Shown here piece by piece: positions 24,757 through 33,511 of a DNA stretch of 38,995 nt. The notes under the pieces were generated by a model that ran no database searches, was not told the DNA's origin, and saw only the letters and a program-made list of their open reading frames with translations. Source of the DNA: Clostridia bacterium (GTDB taxonomy: Bacteria > Bacillota > Clostridia > Monoglobales > Monoglobaceae). Position 1 is the stretch's first letter. Every line of letters starts with the position of its first letter. The stretch is taken from the NCBI GenBank assembly GCA_017436245.1, contig JAFSDN010000028.1:1-38995 (forward strand), in the 5' to 3' direction. Both the position numbers and the translations under genes were made by a program.

Positions 24757-26631
24757 CTACACAATCTTATTTTGTTTGAGATAAACAACCAGAACCGCAA
24801 CATCTGCAGGCGAAACACCCGAAATACGTGATGCCTGCCCGATTGAAACAGGGCGGAGCTTTTCAAGCTTCTGCCTTGCCTCAATTCTCAAACCTCCAAT
24901 CTGAGAATAATCAATATTCTCAGGAATCCTTTTGTTTTCCATTTTCTTAAATTGATTTGCCTGGGCAATCTGACGATTGATGTAACCCTCATATTTCAAT
25001 GTGATTTCCACCTGCTCACAAACCTCGGCAGGAAGCTCGGGGCGGTCCTTGTCCAGAACACCCATTCCCGAATATGAAACCTCAGGTCGTTTGAGCATAT
25101 CATGGGCATGAAGTCCCGTGGAAATCAGCGTACTTCCCACACCTGCCAGAAAGTCATTAACCTCCTTTGACGGTGGAAAAACAATGTGGCTCAATCTTTC
25201 AATTTCTTCATCAATAAGCCTCTTTTTTTCAAGGAACTTTTTGTAGCGTTCTTCGGAAATAAGCCCGATTTCATAACCCTTTTGGGTAAGGCGCAAATCG
25301 GCATTATCCTGTCTCAGAATCAGGCGGTATTCCGAGCGTGAGGTCATCATTCTGTATGGCTCGTTTGTGCCCTTTGTGACCAAATCATCAATCAGCGTTC
25401 CGATGTACGCATCCGAGCGGTCAAGAATGAAAGGCTCCTGACCTTTTATTTTCCGCACAGCATTTATGCCTGCCATAAGTCCCTGTGCCGCCGCTTCCTC
25501 ATAGCCCGAGGTTCCGTTGAACTGTCCTGCCCCGTAAAGTCCGGGAATATTCTTGAATTCAAGTGTCGCTCTGAGCTGCAGTGGGTCACAGCAATCATAT
25601 TCAATGGCATAGGCATTTCGGCTGATGTGGGCATTTTCTAGTCCCGGAAGGGTGTGGAGCATTTCAATCTGCACATCCTCAGGCAAGCTGCTTGAAAAGC
25701 CCTGAATATACATTTCTTCGGTATTGGTTCCCATGGGTTCAATAAAAAGCTGATGCCTTTCCTTGTCCTTGAACCGAACAATCTTGTCCTCAATTGACGG
25801 ACAGTATCTTGGGCCGATTCCCTTGATGTCGCCGCCGTAAAGAGGCGAGCGATGAATATTGTCAAGAATGACCTTGTGTGTACGCTCGTTTGTGTATGTA
25901 ACAAAACAGCTCACGGTGTTTGTCAGTTTTTCCTTTGTTTCAAAGGAAAAAGGCGTGATTTCTTCGTCACCAAACTGCTCCTCAAGCTGTGAAAAATCTA
26001 TTGTTCTTCTGTTCACCCTGGGGGGAGTTCCTGTTTTGAACCGAACAAGCTCCACCCCAATATCACGCAGATTCTGCGAAAGCTCCGTTGCAGGAAAAAC
26101 CCCGTCAGGGCCGCTTTCCTGGCTGAACTCACCAATAATTATTCTTGATTTGAGGTATGTTCCGGTGCAGACAATTGCCGCCTTGCAAAGATACTTTGCT
26201 CCTGCTCTGGTTTCAACCGATTCCACCGCTCCGCTCTCGTCCACATTCACCTTCACAATCTCGCCCTGACGGACGTGCAGATTGTGGCAAAGCTCAAGGC
26301 GGTGCTTCATTTCGTTCTGATATTCACGGCGGTCAATCTGCGCACGCAAAGAATAAACCGCAGGGCCTTTGCCTCTGTTGAGAATTCTGGACTGCAAAAG
26401 GGTTGCATCTGCCGCCTTTCCCATTTCGCCGCCAAGAGCGTCAATCTCACGCACAAGATGTCCCTTTGCCGTTCCGCCGATGCTTGGATTGCAGGGCAGA
26501 TTTCCAACGCTGTCAAGGCTGATTGAAAAAATACAGGTCTTTGCACCAAGTCTTGCCGCCGCAAACGCCGCCTCAATTCCTGCGTGTCCGCCTCCGATAA
26601 CCACCACATCATAACTGTCTGCTGTAAACAA
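24757..26631 (-). CDS. mnmG: tRNA uridine-5-carboxymethylaminomethyl(34) synthesis enzyme
   Basis: MnmG (GidA, 624 residues), with MnmE, modifies the wobble uridine of several tRNAs using FAD and methylene-THF. [16 protein letters not shown] is the FAD loop, followed by [21 protein letters not shown] and [11 protein letters not shown]. The C-terminal helical domain is intact. A TTG start at 26631 is preferred: GGGAGG lies 7 nt upstream and the N-terminus then matches the family. An ATG at 26649 inside the previous gene is the alternative. No mnmE is in the window. Confidence 0.95.
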   Translation of the reverse strand: MFTADSYDVVVIGGGHAGIEAAFAAARLGAKTCIFSISLDSVGNLPCNPSIGGTAKGHLVREIDALGGEMGKAADATLLQSRILNRGKGPAVYSLRAQIDRREYQNEMKHRLELCHNLHVRQGEIVKVNVDESGAVESVETRAGAKYLCKAAIVCTGTYLKSRIIIGEFSQESGPDGVFPATELSQNLRDIGVELVRFKTGTPPRVNRRTIDFSQLEEQFGDEEITPFSFETKEKLTNTVSCFVTYTNERTHKVILDNIHRSPLYGGDIKGIGPRYCPSIEDKIVRFKDKERHQLFIEPMGTNTEEMYIQGFSSSLPEDVQIEMLHTLPGLENAHISRNAYAIEYDCCDPLQLRATLEFKNIPGLYGAGQFNGTSGYEEAAAQGLMAGINAVRKIKGQEPFILDRSDAYIGTLIDDLVTKGTNEPYRMMTSRSEYRLILRQDNADLRLTQKGYEIGLISEERYKKFLEKKRLIDEEIERLSHIVFPPSKEVNDFLAGVGSTLISTGLHAHDMLKRPEVSYSGMGVLDKDRPELPAEVCEQVEITLKYEGYINRQIAQANQFKKMENKRIPENIDYSQIGGLRIEARQKLEKLRPVSIGQASRISGVSPADVAVLVVYLKQNKIV

Positions 26632-26632
26632 A

Positions 26633-27172
26633 TTACTTCCTCCCGTCATTTTCCTGAGTACAAAGCTTCAGAATTTCGTCATAAATCCTTTGCGAATTCT
26701 TTTTGAAATAATCCGCCACACGCTCTGCCTGAACCTTTTTTCCCATATTGATTGAAAGCTCAAGAACAGGCACCTTGTTGTCAATAATACTGCATTTTGC
26801 CATATACTGCTCCTCTGACGCAAGAACAACCTCCGCTCTCACGGCATTGGGGTCAATCAGCTCGTCATACTTAACTCTGCCTATGGCTTCATTAATCCTT
26901 GTTCTTATGCTGTACGGAATGCGCTCCTTAAAGTAAATATACGCCGACTCGCCGCGTTCCGTAAGGCAAAAGGATTCTTCATTTCTGTAAAACTTTTTGT
27001 AAATATACCCGTCCTCCAGAAGCTCCGAAATAACCTCCGAAAGCTCAAAGTATTCCATAATATTCTTTTCCCACGTGAACAGCTCATAGGTGAGAGTTGT
27101 GCCCATGGGTGCCTTATATTGCTTTATGGCATAAACCACAGCAAATTTCATTTCTTCCTTTTCAAGATACAT
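26633..27172 (-). CDS. DUF4364 family protein (winged helix-like)
   Basis: A 179-residue protein of the DUF4364 family, found in Clostridia. The N-terminal part (about 1-85) looks like a winged helix-turn-helix ([18 protein letters not shown], then LTERGESAY), and a C-terminal strand-rich part follows. It may bind DNA; its target is not known. Its end overlaps the upstream alternative start of mnmG. The start at 27172 follows GAAGG; ATG seven codons later, after AAGGAAG, is possible. Confidence 0.8.
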   Translation of the reverse strand: MYLEKEEMKFAVVYAIKQYKAPMGTTLTYELFTWEKNIMEYFELSEVISELLEDGYIYKKFYRNEESFCLTERGESAYIYFKERIPYSIRTRINEAIGRVKYDELIDPNAVRAEVVLASEEQYMAKCSIIDNKVPVLELSINMGKKVQAERVADYFKKNSQRIYDEILKLCTQENDGRK

Positions 27173-27191
27173 AAGCCTTCAGTCCTTAAAA

Positions 27192-28034
27192 TTACTTGTG
27201 TTTGAAATACACTCCAAAAACGCCCACTCCCGCATGGCAGGTGATGATGGGGCCAACCTCGGCTGTTTTAAAGTTGCTTGTTCCAAGCCTTTCCGCAATC
27301 ATATTTTTAAGCATTTCAGACTTTTCGGGACAATCCGCATTAAGCACAACAACCTCGGTTGTTTCAGGGTCAGCAATATTTTCCTCAACGCAATCAACCA
27401 GCTTTGCCATTGCACGCTTCATGCCCTTTACCTTTGCAAAGGCCTCAACCATGCCATCGTTGGAACACAAAATGGGTTTGATGTCCAGCATTGCCGACAC
27501 AACCATTGTGGTTGCCTTGATTCTTCCACCCTTTTTGAGAGTTGAAAGGTCGTCAACAATGAAGTAAACCTTGTCTTTTTCAAATCTGTCATTCAAAAAT
27601 TGAACTATTTCATCCTTTGAAGCACCGTCCAAAGCCATTTTTGCAGCCTCAACCACATTTGCTCCAGTGCCATAGCTGAACACACTTGAGCTGACAATTG
27701 TGATGTCAAAGCCCTCCTCCGCAAGGTCAGCCGAAACCATTCTTGCGGTGTTAACAACGCCGCTGCTGTTTTCGGGAATTGTGATGTGAATAATCTGATT
27801 TTCCTTTCCCTGGGCACGGTACATATTTTCAAGAAGCTCAGGCGTTGCCTGACTTGTTGCAGGCAGCTCCTCCGAATTCTTTAACTTTTCATAGAACATT
27901 TGCGGAGTGTAATCAATATCTGCAAGAATACTCTCCTCGCCGCAATTGATATAAAAGGGAAGAACCGAAATTCCGTACTGCTCTGCCTGTTCCTTGGTTA
28001 TGTCTGCCGACATATCTGTCATAATCTTAATCAT
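27192..28034 (-). CDS. DegV family protein, FakB-like fatty acid binder
   Basis: A 280-residue DegV protein. Family members bind a fatty acid and present it to the kinase FakA. It shows IKIMTDMSADITKEQAEQYG, PATSQATPE, ITIPENSSGVVNTA, LKKGGRI and the C-terminal ITCHAGVGVFGV, with conserved Arg and His. The kinase FakA is encoded 4 kb away on the other strand (31795-33447), so the two may form a pair. Its ATG overlaps the trmL 3' end by 8 nt. Confidence 0.92.
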   Translation of the reverse strand: MIKIMTDMSADITKEQAEQYGISVLPFYINCGEESILADIDYTPQMFYEKLKNSEELPATSQATPELLENMYRAQGKENQIIHITIPENSSGVVNTARMVSADLAEEGFDITIVSSSVFSYGTGANVVEAAKMALDGASKDEIVQFLNDRFEKDKVYFIVDDLSTLKKGGRIKATTMVVSAMLDIKPILCSNDGMVEAFAKVKGMKRAMAKLVDCVEENIADPETTEVVVLNADCPEKSEMLKNMIAERLGTSNFKTAEVGPIITCHAGVGVFGVYFKHK

Positions 28035-28527
28035 TGCTCAAAAATCCTTTCTCGTTTAAATTTTTAAAATCATTTTGTCTCAGAACCTCGTATGCCACAA
28101 TGGCAACAGAATTTGAAAGATTCAGCGAACGCTTGTTATATTTCATGGGTATCCGAATACAAAAATCACGGTTTTCTCTCAGCAAATCCTCAGGAAGTCC
28201 CTTTGTTTCCTTTCCGAACACCAGAAAAATATTTTTGTCATCATCAACAGGAAATTGAATCCTGCTGTATGTATTGGATGCCTTTGTTGTGCAAAAATAA
28301 AACACACCGTCAGGATACTTCTTTTGCACTTCCTCAAAACAATTATATTCATAAAGCTCAAGCTCATCCCAGTAATCAAGGCCGGCACGTCTCACAGCCT
28401 TTTCATCAATATCAAAGCCAAGAGGATGAACAAGATGCAGTGCCGCATCAATAACCGAGCAGGTTCTTGAAATATTTCCCGTATTTGAAGGAATTTCCGG
28501 CTCTACCAAAACTATATTCAGCTTCAT
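28027..28527 (-). CDS. trmL: tRNA (cytidine(34)-2'-O)-methyltransferase
   Basis: TrmL (166 residues) is a SPOUT methyltransferase for the wobble base of leucine tRNAs. It starts MKLNIVLVEPEIPSNTGN, has LVFGKETKGLPEDLL near residue 100 and ends with the knot motif IPMKYNKRSLNLSNSVAIV. Length is typical for this short SPOUT type. The start is set by family alignment; the upstream open frame runs through comM in another frame. It overlaps degV by 8 nt and begins inside or next to the comM end. Confidence 0.93.
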   Translation of the reverse strand: MKLNIVLVEPEIPSNTGNISRTCSVIDAALHLVHPLGFDIDEKAVRRAGLDYWDELELYEYNCFEEVQKKYPDGVFYFCTTKASNTYSRIQFPVDDDKNIFLVFGKETKGLPEDLLRENRDFCIRIPMKYNKRSLNLSNSVAIVAYEVLRQNDFKNLNEKGFLSND

Positions 28528-28552
28528 TTCATTCAATATCTCACTTTCTTTT

Positions 28553-30085
28553 TCAATTAAAGAATCTTTTGTCCAGAGCCCTGTACTGAATTGCTTCAGC
28601 AATATGCTCCACTTCAATGTTTTCCGAGCCCGAAAGGTCAGCAATGGTTCTTGCAACCTTCAAAATCCGGTTATGTGCTCTTGCGCTGAGGCCAAGGTTT
28701 TCAAATGCATTCTTCAGCAAGTTGTTTGCATCATCATTCAGTCTGCAATGAACAGCCATCAATTCAGGAGTCAACTGACTGTTTGAATAAATTCCGCAAT
28801 CCTTGTATCTTTCGGTCTGAATCCTTCGTGCCTTGTCAACACGCTTTTTGATTTCAGCCGAGCTCTCGCCCTTTTCCTTTGTTTCAAGCTCCTCATACTG
28901 AACAGACGGAACCTCAATATGCAAATCAATTCTGTCAAGAAGAGGGCCGCTTATTTTGCCAAGGTACTTCATAATCTTTGTCTGCGTACATGAACATTCA
29001 CGGGTTTTGTCGCCATAATATCCACAGGGACACGGATTCATCGAAGCCACCATCATAACATTACAGGGATAGGTTGCCGTGCCTCCGGCACGTGTTATGG
29101 TAATCTGACCGTCCTCAAGGGGCTGACGCATTGCCTCCAATGCATCACGCCTGAACTCAGGAAGCTCATCCATAAACAAAACACCGTTGTGCGAAAGGCT
29201 GATTTCACCGGGTCGTGGGTTTGCACCGCCGCCCGAAAGTCCGTTTGCCGAAATTGTGTGGTGCGGATGTCTGAACGGCCTTTCGGAAACCAGCGGACTT
29301 GACTTTGAAAGCGCCCCGGCAATACTGTGCACCTTTGTGACCTCAAGGGATTCCTCAAAGGTCATATCAGGCAAAATTGTGGGGATTCTTTTTGCAATCA
29401 TGGTCTTGCCCGAACCGGGAGGCCCAATCATCAGCATGTTATGGCCGCCTGCCGCCGCAATTTCAAGGGCACGCTTCACATAAAGCTGACCCTTTACGTC
29501 TGCAAAATCAACACGCCCCTTTTCATTATTCCTCAAAAGCTCATCAATATCCACAATTGTGGGCAGAATTTCCTTCTGACCCGAAAAATGCTCAAAAAGC
29601 TCCTGTAAGCTGCCCACTGCAAAAACCTCCATACCTGCAACAACAGCCGCCTCCTTTGCATTCTCCCGGGGCAGAAAAACCCTTCGGATTCCCCTCTGAT
29701 ACGCCGAAATCACCATGGGCAAAACACCGTTAACCGCTCTCAAATCACCGTTGAGGGACAGCTCACCCATGAATATTGCATCATGAGTTTTACGCACATC
29801 CAGCTGTTCTGACGAGGCAAGAATACCCAGAGTAATCGGCAAGTCAAAGTGGGCTCCCTCCTTTTTCATATCGGCAGGAGCAAGATTCACCGTAATCCTC
29901 TTTGCCGGAAACACCAGCCCCGAATTTTTTATGGCGGCTCTGATTCTTTCCTTTGACTCCTTCACCGCCGTATCGGGAAGTCCAACAATATCAAAGCCCG
30001 GCATCCCGTTTGAAATATCAGTTTCAACATCAACAATATAGCCGTCAATTCCGCTGAGTGCCGCACTTTTGTGCATTGAAATCAT
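28553..30085 (-). CDS. comM: YifB/ComM family Mg chelatase-like AAA+ ATPase
   Basis: A 510-residue protein of the ComM/YifB family. ComM promotes branch migration during natural transformation in Haemophilus and Vibrio; roles in Clostridia are less clear. The N-terminal lon-like/ChlI domain (about 1-170) contains GLPDTAVKESKERIRAA. Walker A is GPPGSGKT with K227. VLFMDELPEF is Walker B. MNPCPCGYYGD and TRECSC are cysteine motifs typical of the family. RBS GGAGG lies upstream of the ATG. rlmB precedes it by about 30 nt. Confidence 0.93.
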   Translation of the reverse strand: MISMHKSAALSGIDGYIVDVETDISNGMPGFDIVGLPDTAVKESKERIRAAIKNSGLVFPAKRITVNLAPADMKKEGAHFDLPITLGILASSEQLDVRKTHDAIFMGELSLNGDLRAVNGVLPMVISAYQRGIRRVFLPRENAKEAAVVAGMEVFAVGSLQELFEHFSGQKEILPTIVDIDELLRNNEKGRVDFADVKGQLYVKRALEIAAAGGHNMLMIGPPGSGKTMIAKRIPTILPDMTFEESLEVTKVHSIAGALSKSSPLVSERPFRHPHHTISANGLSGGGANPRPGEISLSHNGVLFMDELPEFRRDALEAMRQPLEDGQITITRAGGTATYPCNVMMVASMNPCPCGYYGDKTRECSCTQTKIMKYLGKISGPLLDRIDLHIEVPSVQYEELETKEKGESSAEIKKRVDKARRIQTERYKDCGIYSNSQLTPELMAVHCRLNDDANNLLKNAFENLGLSARAHNRILKVARTIADLSGSENIEVEHIAEAIQYRALDKRFFN

Positions 30086-30115
30086 AATCTTTCCTCCAAC
30101 ACTGTTCTGTGTGCT

Positions 30116-30850
30116 TTAATTCACACGCTGTCTCACAGCTTCATAAACAATAACCCCTGCCGCCACCGAAGCATTGAGAGATTCGGTCTGACCCAGCATG
30201 GGAATCTTCACAAGAAAATCGCATTTTTCACGGACAAGACGGCTGAGACCCTCGCCTTCGCTTCCGATAACAATTGCCGTTGAGCCCTTCATATCACATT
30301 CATAAATGGGCATACTGCCCTCAAGAGCCGTACCCACAATCCACAAACCCATATCCTTGAGTTTTTCAATACACGCACCAATATTTGTGCATCTTGCAAC
30401 CAAGGTATGCTCAATTGCCCCGGCAGAAACCTTTGCAACGGTTGAGGTCAGCCCGACGCTTCGGTTTTTGGGGATAATAACCCCATGAGCACCTGCCGCA
30501 TTGGCAGTTCTGATGATGCTGCCAAGGTTGTGAGGGTCATTAAGTCCTTCGGCAATGATAATCAAAGGCTTTTCGCCCCGTTCTGCCGCAAGATTGACAA
30601 TATCCTCAACCTCCGCATATGAATGCATTGCCGCAAAAGCAAGAACACCCTGATGATTTCCGCCCTCAGCCAGCTCATCAAGTTTATTTTTGCTAACATT
30701 TGTGTAACGTATTCCCCGTTTTTTTGCCGCCGCAATAATCTGACCAAGCCTGCTGTGCCTTGCACCCTCCTGAATAAAAATCTTGTCAATTTCCCTTTGG
30801 GAGTTGAGCGCTTCAAGAACAGGGTTTGTTCCGTATATTCTGTCTTCCAT
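30116..30850 (-). CDS. rlmB: 23S rRNA (guanosine(2251)-2'-O)-methyltransferase, TrmH/SpoU family
   Basis: This protein (244 residues) has an N-terminal L30e-like substrate-binding domain starting DRIYGTNPVLEAL and a C-terminal SPOUT domain. The SPOUT motifs are LNDPHNLGSIIRTA, VIGSEGEGLSRL and IPMLGQTESLNASVAA. It methylates G2251 of 23S rRNA in E. coli; other TrmH-type targets are possible. Start 30850 has GGAGAT upstream; the longer frame to 30892 has no site. It is the first gene of the long minus-strand series. Confidence 0.93.
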   Translation of the reverse strand: MEDRIYGTNPVLEALNSQREIDKIFIQEGARHSRLGQIIAAAKKRGIRYTNVSKNKLDELAEGGNHQGVLAFAAMHSYAEVEDIVNLAAERGEKPLIIIAEGLNDPHNLGSIIRTANAAGAHGVIIPKNRSVGLTSTVAKVSAGAIEHTLVARCTNIGACIEKLKDMGLWIVGTALEGSMPIYECDMKGSTAIVIGSEGEGLSRLVREKCDFLVKIPMLGQTESLNASVAAGVIVYEAVRQRVN

Positions 30851-30916
30851 AATAAAAATCTCCGTGCGAATAAAAATTTTCAAAAAGTGCATCTTATATA
30901 TAGTTATACAGTTTTA

Positions 30917-30945
30917 ATTTTAACATATTTATTATTAAAAGGCAA
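30917..30945 (-). promoter_or_regulatory. Promoter of the rlmB operon
   Basis: On the minus strand TTGCCT and TAAAAT are 17 nt apart, about 65 nt before the rlmB start. It lies in the AT-rich gap shared with the Asp23 promoter; nothing else is seen in that gap. Confidence 0.65.
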
Positions 30946-31027
30946 TAAAAAAAATTATTTTCAGCCCAAAATTTGCACAAAAAATTTAATTTTCCATTAT
31001 CCGACATATTAATTATCTTCAAAACTC

Positions 31028-31056
31028 TTGACCGAAAGGCAAAAATGATGTATTAT
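31028..31056 (+). promoter_or_regulatory. Promoter of the Asp23-type gene
   Basis: TTGACC and TATTAT are 17 nt apart, 73 nt upstream of the ATG. Confidence 0.75.
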
Positions 31057-31129
31057 ATAGTGTGATAGATTGTATATAAACAAAAGAAATCTGACAGAAG
31101 TTATATCGAACAAATCAACAGGAGGTATC

Positions 31130-31495
31130 ATGATGGGTGCTGAACTTACAACAAAAAAGGGTACCATAAGCATTTCAAACGCAGTTCTTGCAAAGCTGGC
31201 AGGCTATGCCGCAACACAGTGCTACGGTGTTGTTGGAATGTGTGCCAAAAACGGCAAAGACGGCGTTGCAAAAATACTGAAAAAAGAAAATGTTGACAAG
31301 GGCATACGGGTGAAAACAATTGACAACGTCCTTGAAATTGCTTTGTATATCGTTGTTGAATACGGGCTCAACATTGCGTCTGTGGGCGAAACCATCCGAA
31401 ACAGCGTTAAATACAGCGTTGAAAAGGCAACAGGGCTCACCGTTGCTTCCGTAAAAGTTTTTGTTGAAAACGTACGAGTTGAAACTCAGGAATAA
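31130..31495 (+). CDS. Asp23/Gls24 family envelope stress response protein
   Basis: A protein of 121 residues of the Asp23/Gls24 (DUF322) family: TTKKGTISISNAVLAKLAG, ATQCYGVVGM, LYIVVEYGLNI and VKVFVENVRV match the family from start to end. In Staphylococcus Asp23 sits near the membrane and links to envelope stress. AGGAGG lies at the right distance from ATG 31130. The Asp23-FakA-RecG order is conserved in many Firmicutes, next to rpmB, which is not visible here. Confidence 0.93.
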   Translation: MMGAELTTKKGTISISNAVLAKLAGYAATQCYGVVGMCAKNGKDGVAKILKKENVDKGIRVKTIDNVLEIALYIVVEYGLNIASVGETIRNSVKYSVEKATGLTVASVKVFVENVRVETQE

Positions 31496-31542
31496 CCCTT
31501 GTTTTTTAACACCCCACAGGGGATAGGTAAAATTGATTGGAA

Positions 31543-31620
31543 CACACAAACTGAGCCCAAAACTACGGCTTTGGGGCACCCGACGGTGTACTGGTGTACA
31601 CCGAGTGGCGAAGTTTGTGC
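31543..31620. repeat. Cloverleaf-like palindromic intergenic element
   Basis: An 8-bp closing stem (31545-31552 with 31612-31619) encloses a 6-bp hairpin (31556-31561 with 31570-31575) and a perfect 8-bp hairpin (31584-31591 with 31596-31603). A further hairpin lies at 31645-31670 (GAAAAATC/GATTTTTC). It is not a tRNA: loop sizes and T-arm do not fit. The remainder of the 299-nt gap before fakA is AT-rich with no clear promoter. Confidence 0.55.
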
Positions 31621-31794
31621 GTAGCAAAAAGGATTTCAATTACAGAAAAATCGAAGATTTGAGATTTTTCAACATTGGAAACTGATTTTATGCATATTAA
31701 CTTTGTTTATAATCTTGATTTTCCCTCCTTTTTGCGGTCCGGACTATTTTAACATCCCCAATATTTATTATGCACAATTTATGAGGTGGATTAA

Positions 31795-33447
31795 ATGAAA
31801 AAATTTGATACATCATTGCTGAGGCTGATGATTGCATCAGCGGCGGCAAATTTAAAAAATAACCGAAAACAGATAGACGATCTCAATATTTTTCCCGTCC
31901 CCGACGGCGACACGGGAACAAACATGAGTCTCACCTTTGACGGTGCCGCACAGCAAACCCTTGCCGAGGACTTTACCAAATGCGACAAACTCGCGGCAAA
32001 GCTGGCATCAGCCGCTCTCCGGAACGCGCGAGGTAACTCAGGCGTTATTCTCTCGCAGATTATCCGCGGCTTTTCAAAGGGTATTGAAGGCAAATCCGAC
32101 ATAAACGCCGAAGCCTTGCGCAGTGCTTTTTCATCCGCAAGAAAATCGGCATATCGTGCAGTGATGAAGCCAACCGAAGGAACAATTCTCACGGTTATCC
32201 GTCAGATGGCGGAATTTGCCGAGGAACACTCTTCCGATTTCACCGAAGCTGACGATTTTCTTCGTGCGATTCTTGAGGCAGGTCAAAAAAGCCTTGTTGC
32301 CACAACAAATATGCTCCCTGCCTTGAAAAAAGCAGGAGTTGTTGATGCAGGCGGCAAAGGACTCATCACCATAATCGAAGGTGCGGTTTACGTTCTGGAC
32401 AACGATAAACCCATTGAATGCAGCGAAGCCCCGGCGTTTTCTGCATCATCGGGCGCAACCGCAGCTACCGAAGATGTTGACATCAAGTTCCTCTACTGCA
32501 CAGAATTTATAATCAACAAGACAGCAAACCGCTCGGTCACTCAGTTCAAGGCGGCAATCTGCGAAAAAGGCGACTGTATGCTTGTTATTGAGGATGAGGA
32601 CATTGTGAAGGTTCACATTCACACCAACAATCCCGGTTTTGTCCTTGAACAGGCGGTGAAGCTGGGCGAGCTGACAAATCTGAAGATTGAAAACATGAAG
32701 TATCAGCACAACGATATTCAGGCACAAAAGGAAGCCGACTGTGCTCCGACCGAAAATGTTCAGGAGGAGGCGGTCAAGGCGGCTCCCGAAAAGAAGTATG
32801 GTTTTGCCGTTGTTTCAGCCGGTGACGGTCTTTCGGAAATTTTCCGTTCACTCAATGCCGATGAAATTATCGAAGGCGGACAGACAATGAATCCAAGCAC
32901 TCAGGATTTGCTTACTGCAGTTGACAAAATCCCTGCTGAGATTGTCTTTATTCTGCCCAACAACAAAAACATTATCCTTGCGGCAGATCAGGTTGCTCCC
33001 CTGACCGACAAACAGGTTTTTGTCATCCCAACCGTAAACATTCCTCAGGGCATATCTGCCATGTCAGCCTTTGACGAAAGCCTTGAGGTTGATGACAACA
33101 TTGCCGCAATGAAGGAATTTATGGAATACGTTGCCTGCGGTCAGGTTACATTTGCGGCACGTGACACCGTTCTTGACGGTATGGAAATTCACCTTGGCGA
33201 CTGCCTTGCGGTGTGTGGAAAGGAAATTACCAATGTCACAAAAACACCCGAAGAAGCGGCTCTAAATGTGGTCGAAAAGCTGATAACAGACGAAGCCGGT
33301 GTTATATCCCTTTATTACGGTGAGGACACTACCAAGGAAGATGCCCAACGGCTTTCTAAGCAGCTGTCAGAACAGTATTCCGACCTTGACGTGTCACTTT
33401 ACTATGGCGGTCAGCCGGTGTATTATTATATTATTTCAGTTGAATAA
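31795..33447 (+). CDS. fakA: DAK2-domain fatty acid kinase FakA-like
   Basis: A 550-residue protein. The N-terminal DAK2/DhaL domain (about 1-200) has FPVPDGDTGTNMS at 34-46; the aspartates bind Mg-ATP. The middle domain and the C-terminal DegV-like domain (about 260-550) follow. With a FakB (DegV) partner it phosphorylates fatty acids so they can enter phospholipid synthesis. The ATG has GAGGTGG upstream. A DegV gene is encoded at 27192-28034. Confidence 0.93.
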   Translation: MKKFDTSLLRLMIASAAANLKNNRKQIDDLNIFPVPDGDTGTNMSLTFDGAAQQTLAEDFTKCDKLAAKLASAALRNARGNSGVILSQIIRGFSKGIEGKSDINAEALRSAFSSARKSAYRAVMKPTEGTILTVIRQMAEFAEEHSSDFTEADDFLRAILEAGQKSLVATTNMLPALKKAGVVDAGGKGLITIIEGAVYVLDNDKPIECSEAPAFSASSGATAATEDVDIKFLYCTEFIINKTANRSVTQFKAAICEKGDCMLVIEDEDIVKVHIHTNNPGFVLEQAVKLGELTNLKIENMKYQHNDIQAQKEADCAPTENVQEEAVKAAPEKKYGFAVVSAGDGLSEIFRSLNADEIIEGGQTMNPSTQDLLTAVDKIPAEIVFILPNNKNIILAADQVAPLTDKQVFVIPTVNIPQGISAMSAFDESLEVDDNIAAMKEFMEYVACGQVTFAARDTVLDGMEIHLGDCLAVCGKEITNVTKTPEEAALNVVEKLITDEAGVISLYYGEDTTKEDAQRLSKQLSEQYSDLDVSLYYGGQPVYYYIISVE

Positions 33448-33448
33448 A

Positions 33449-33493
33449 ACAAATTACGGGGGGTTCTCAGTTTATCTGATAACCCTTATTTGT
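33449..33493 (+). other. Hairpin between fakA and recG
   Basis: GGGTTCTCAG (33461-33470) pairs with 33476-33485 with one mismatch, extended by ACAAAT/ATTTGT. It has no clean U tract, so it may weaken or process the transcript rather than end it. Confidence 0.4.
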
Positions 33494-33511
33494 TAACCTA
33501 TGGAGAATCCT

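Noticed and set aside
26307-26630. ORFs overlapping the mnmG 5' end on both strands
   Set aside because: The mnmG FAD-binding motifs are clear in one frame; the others lack any family feature.
31543-31620. tRNA-like gene in the cloverleaf element
   Set aside because: There is no T-loop GTTC, no D-arm pattern and no acceptor of 7 bp with CCA.
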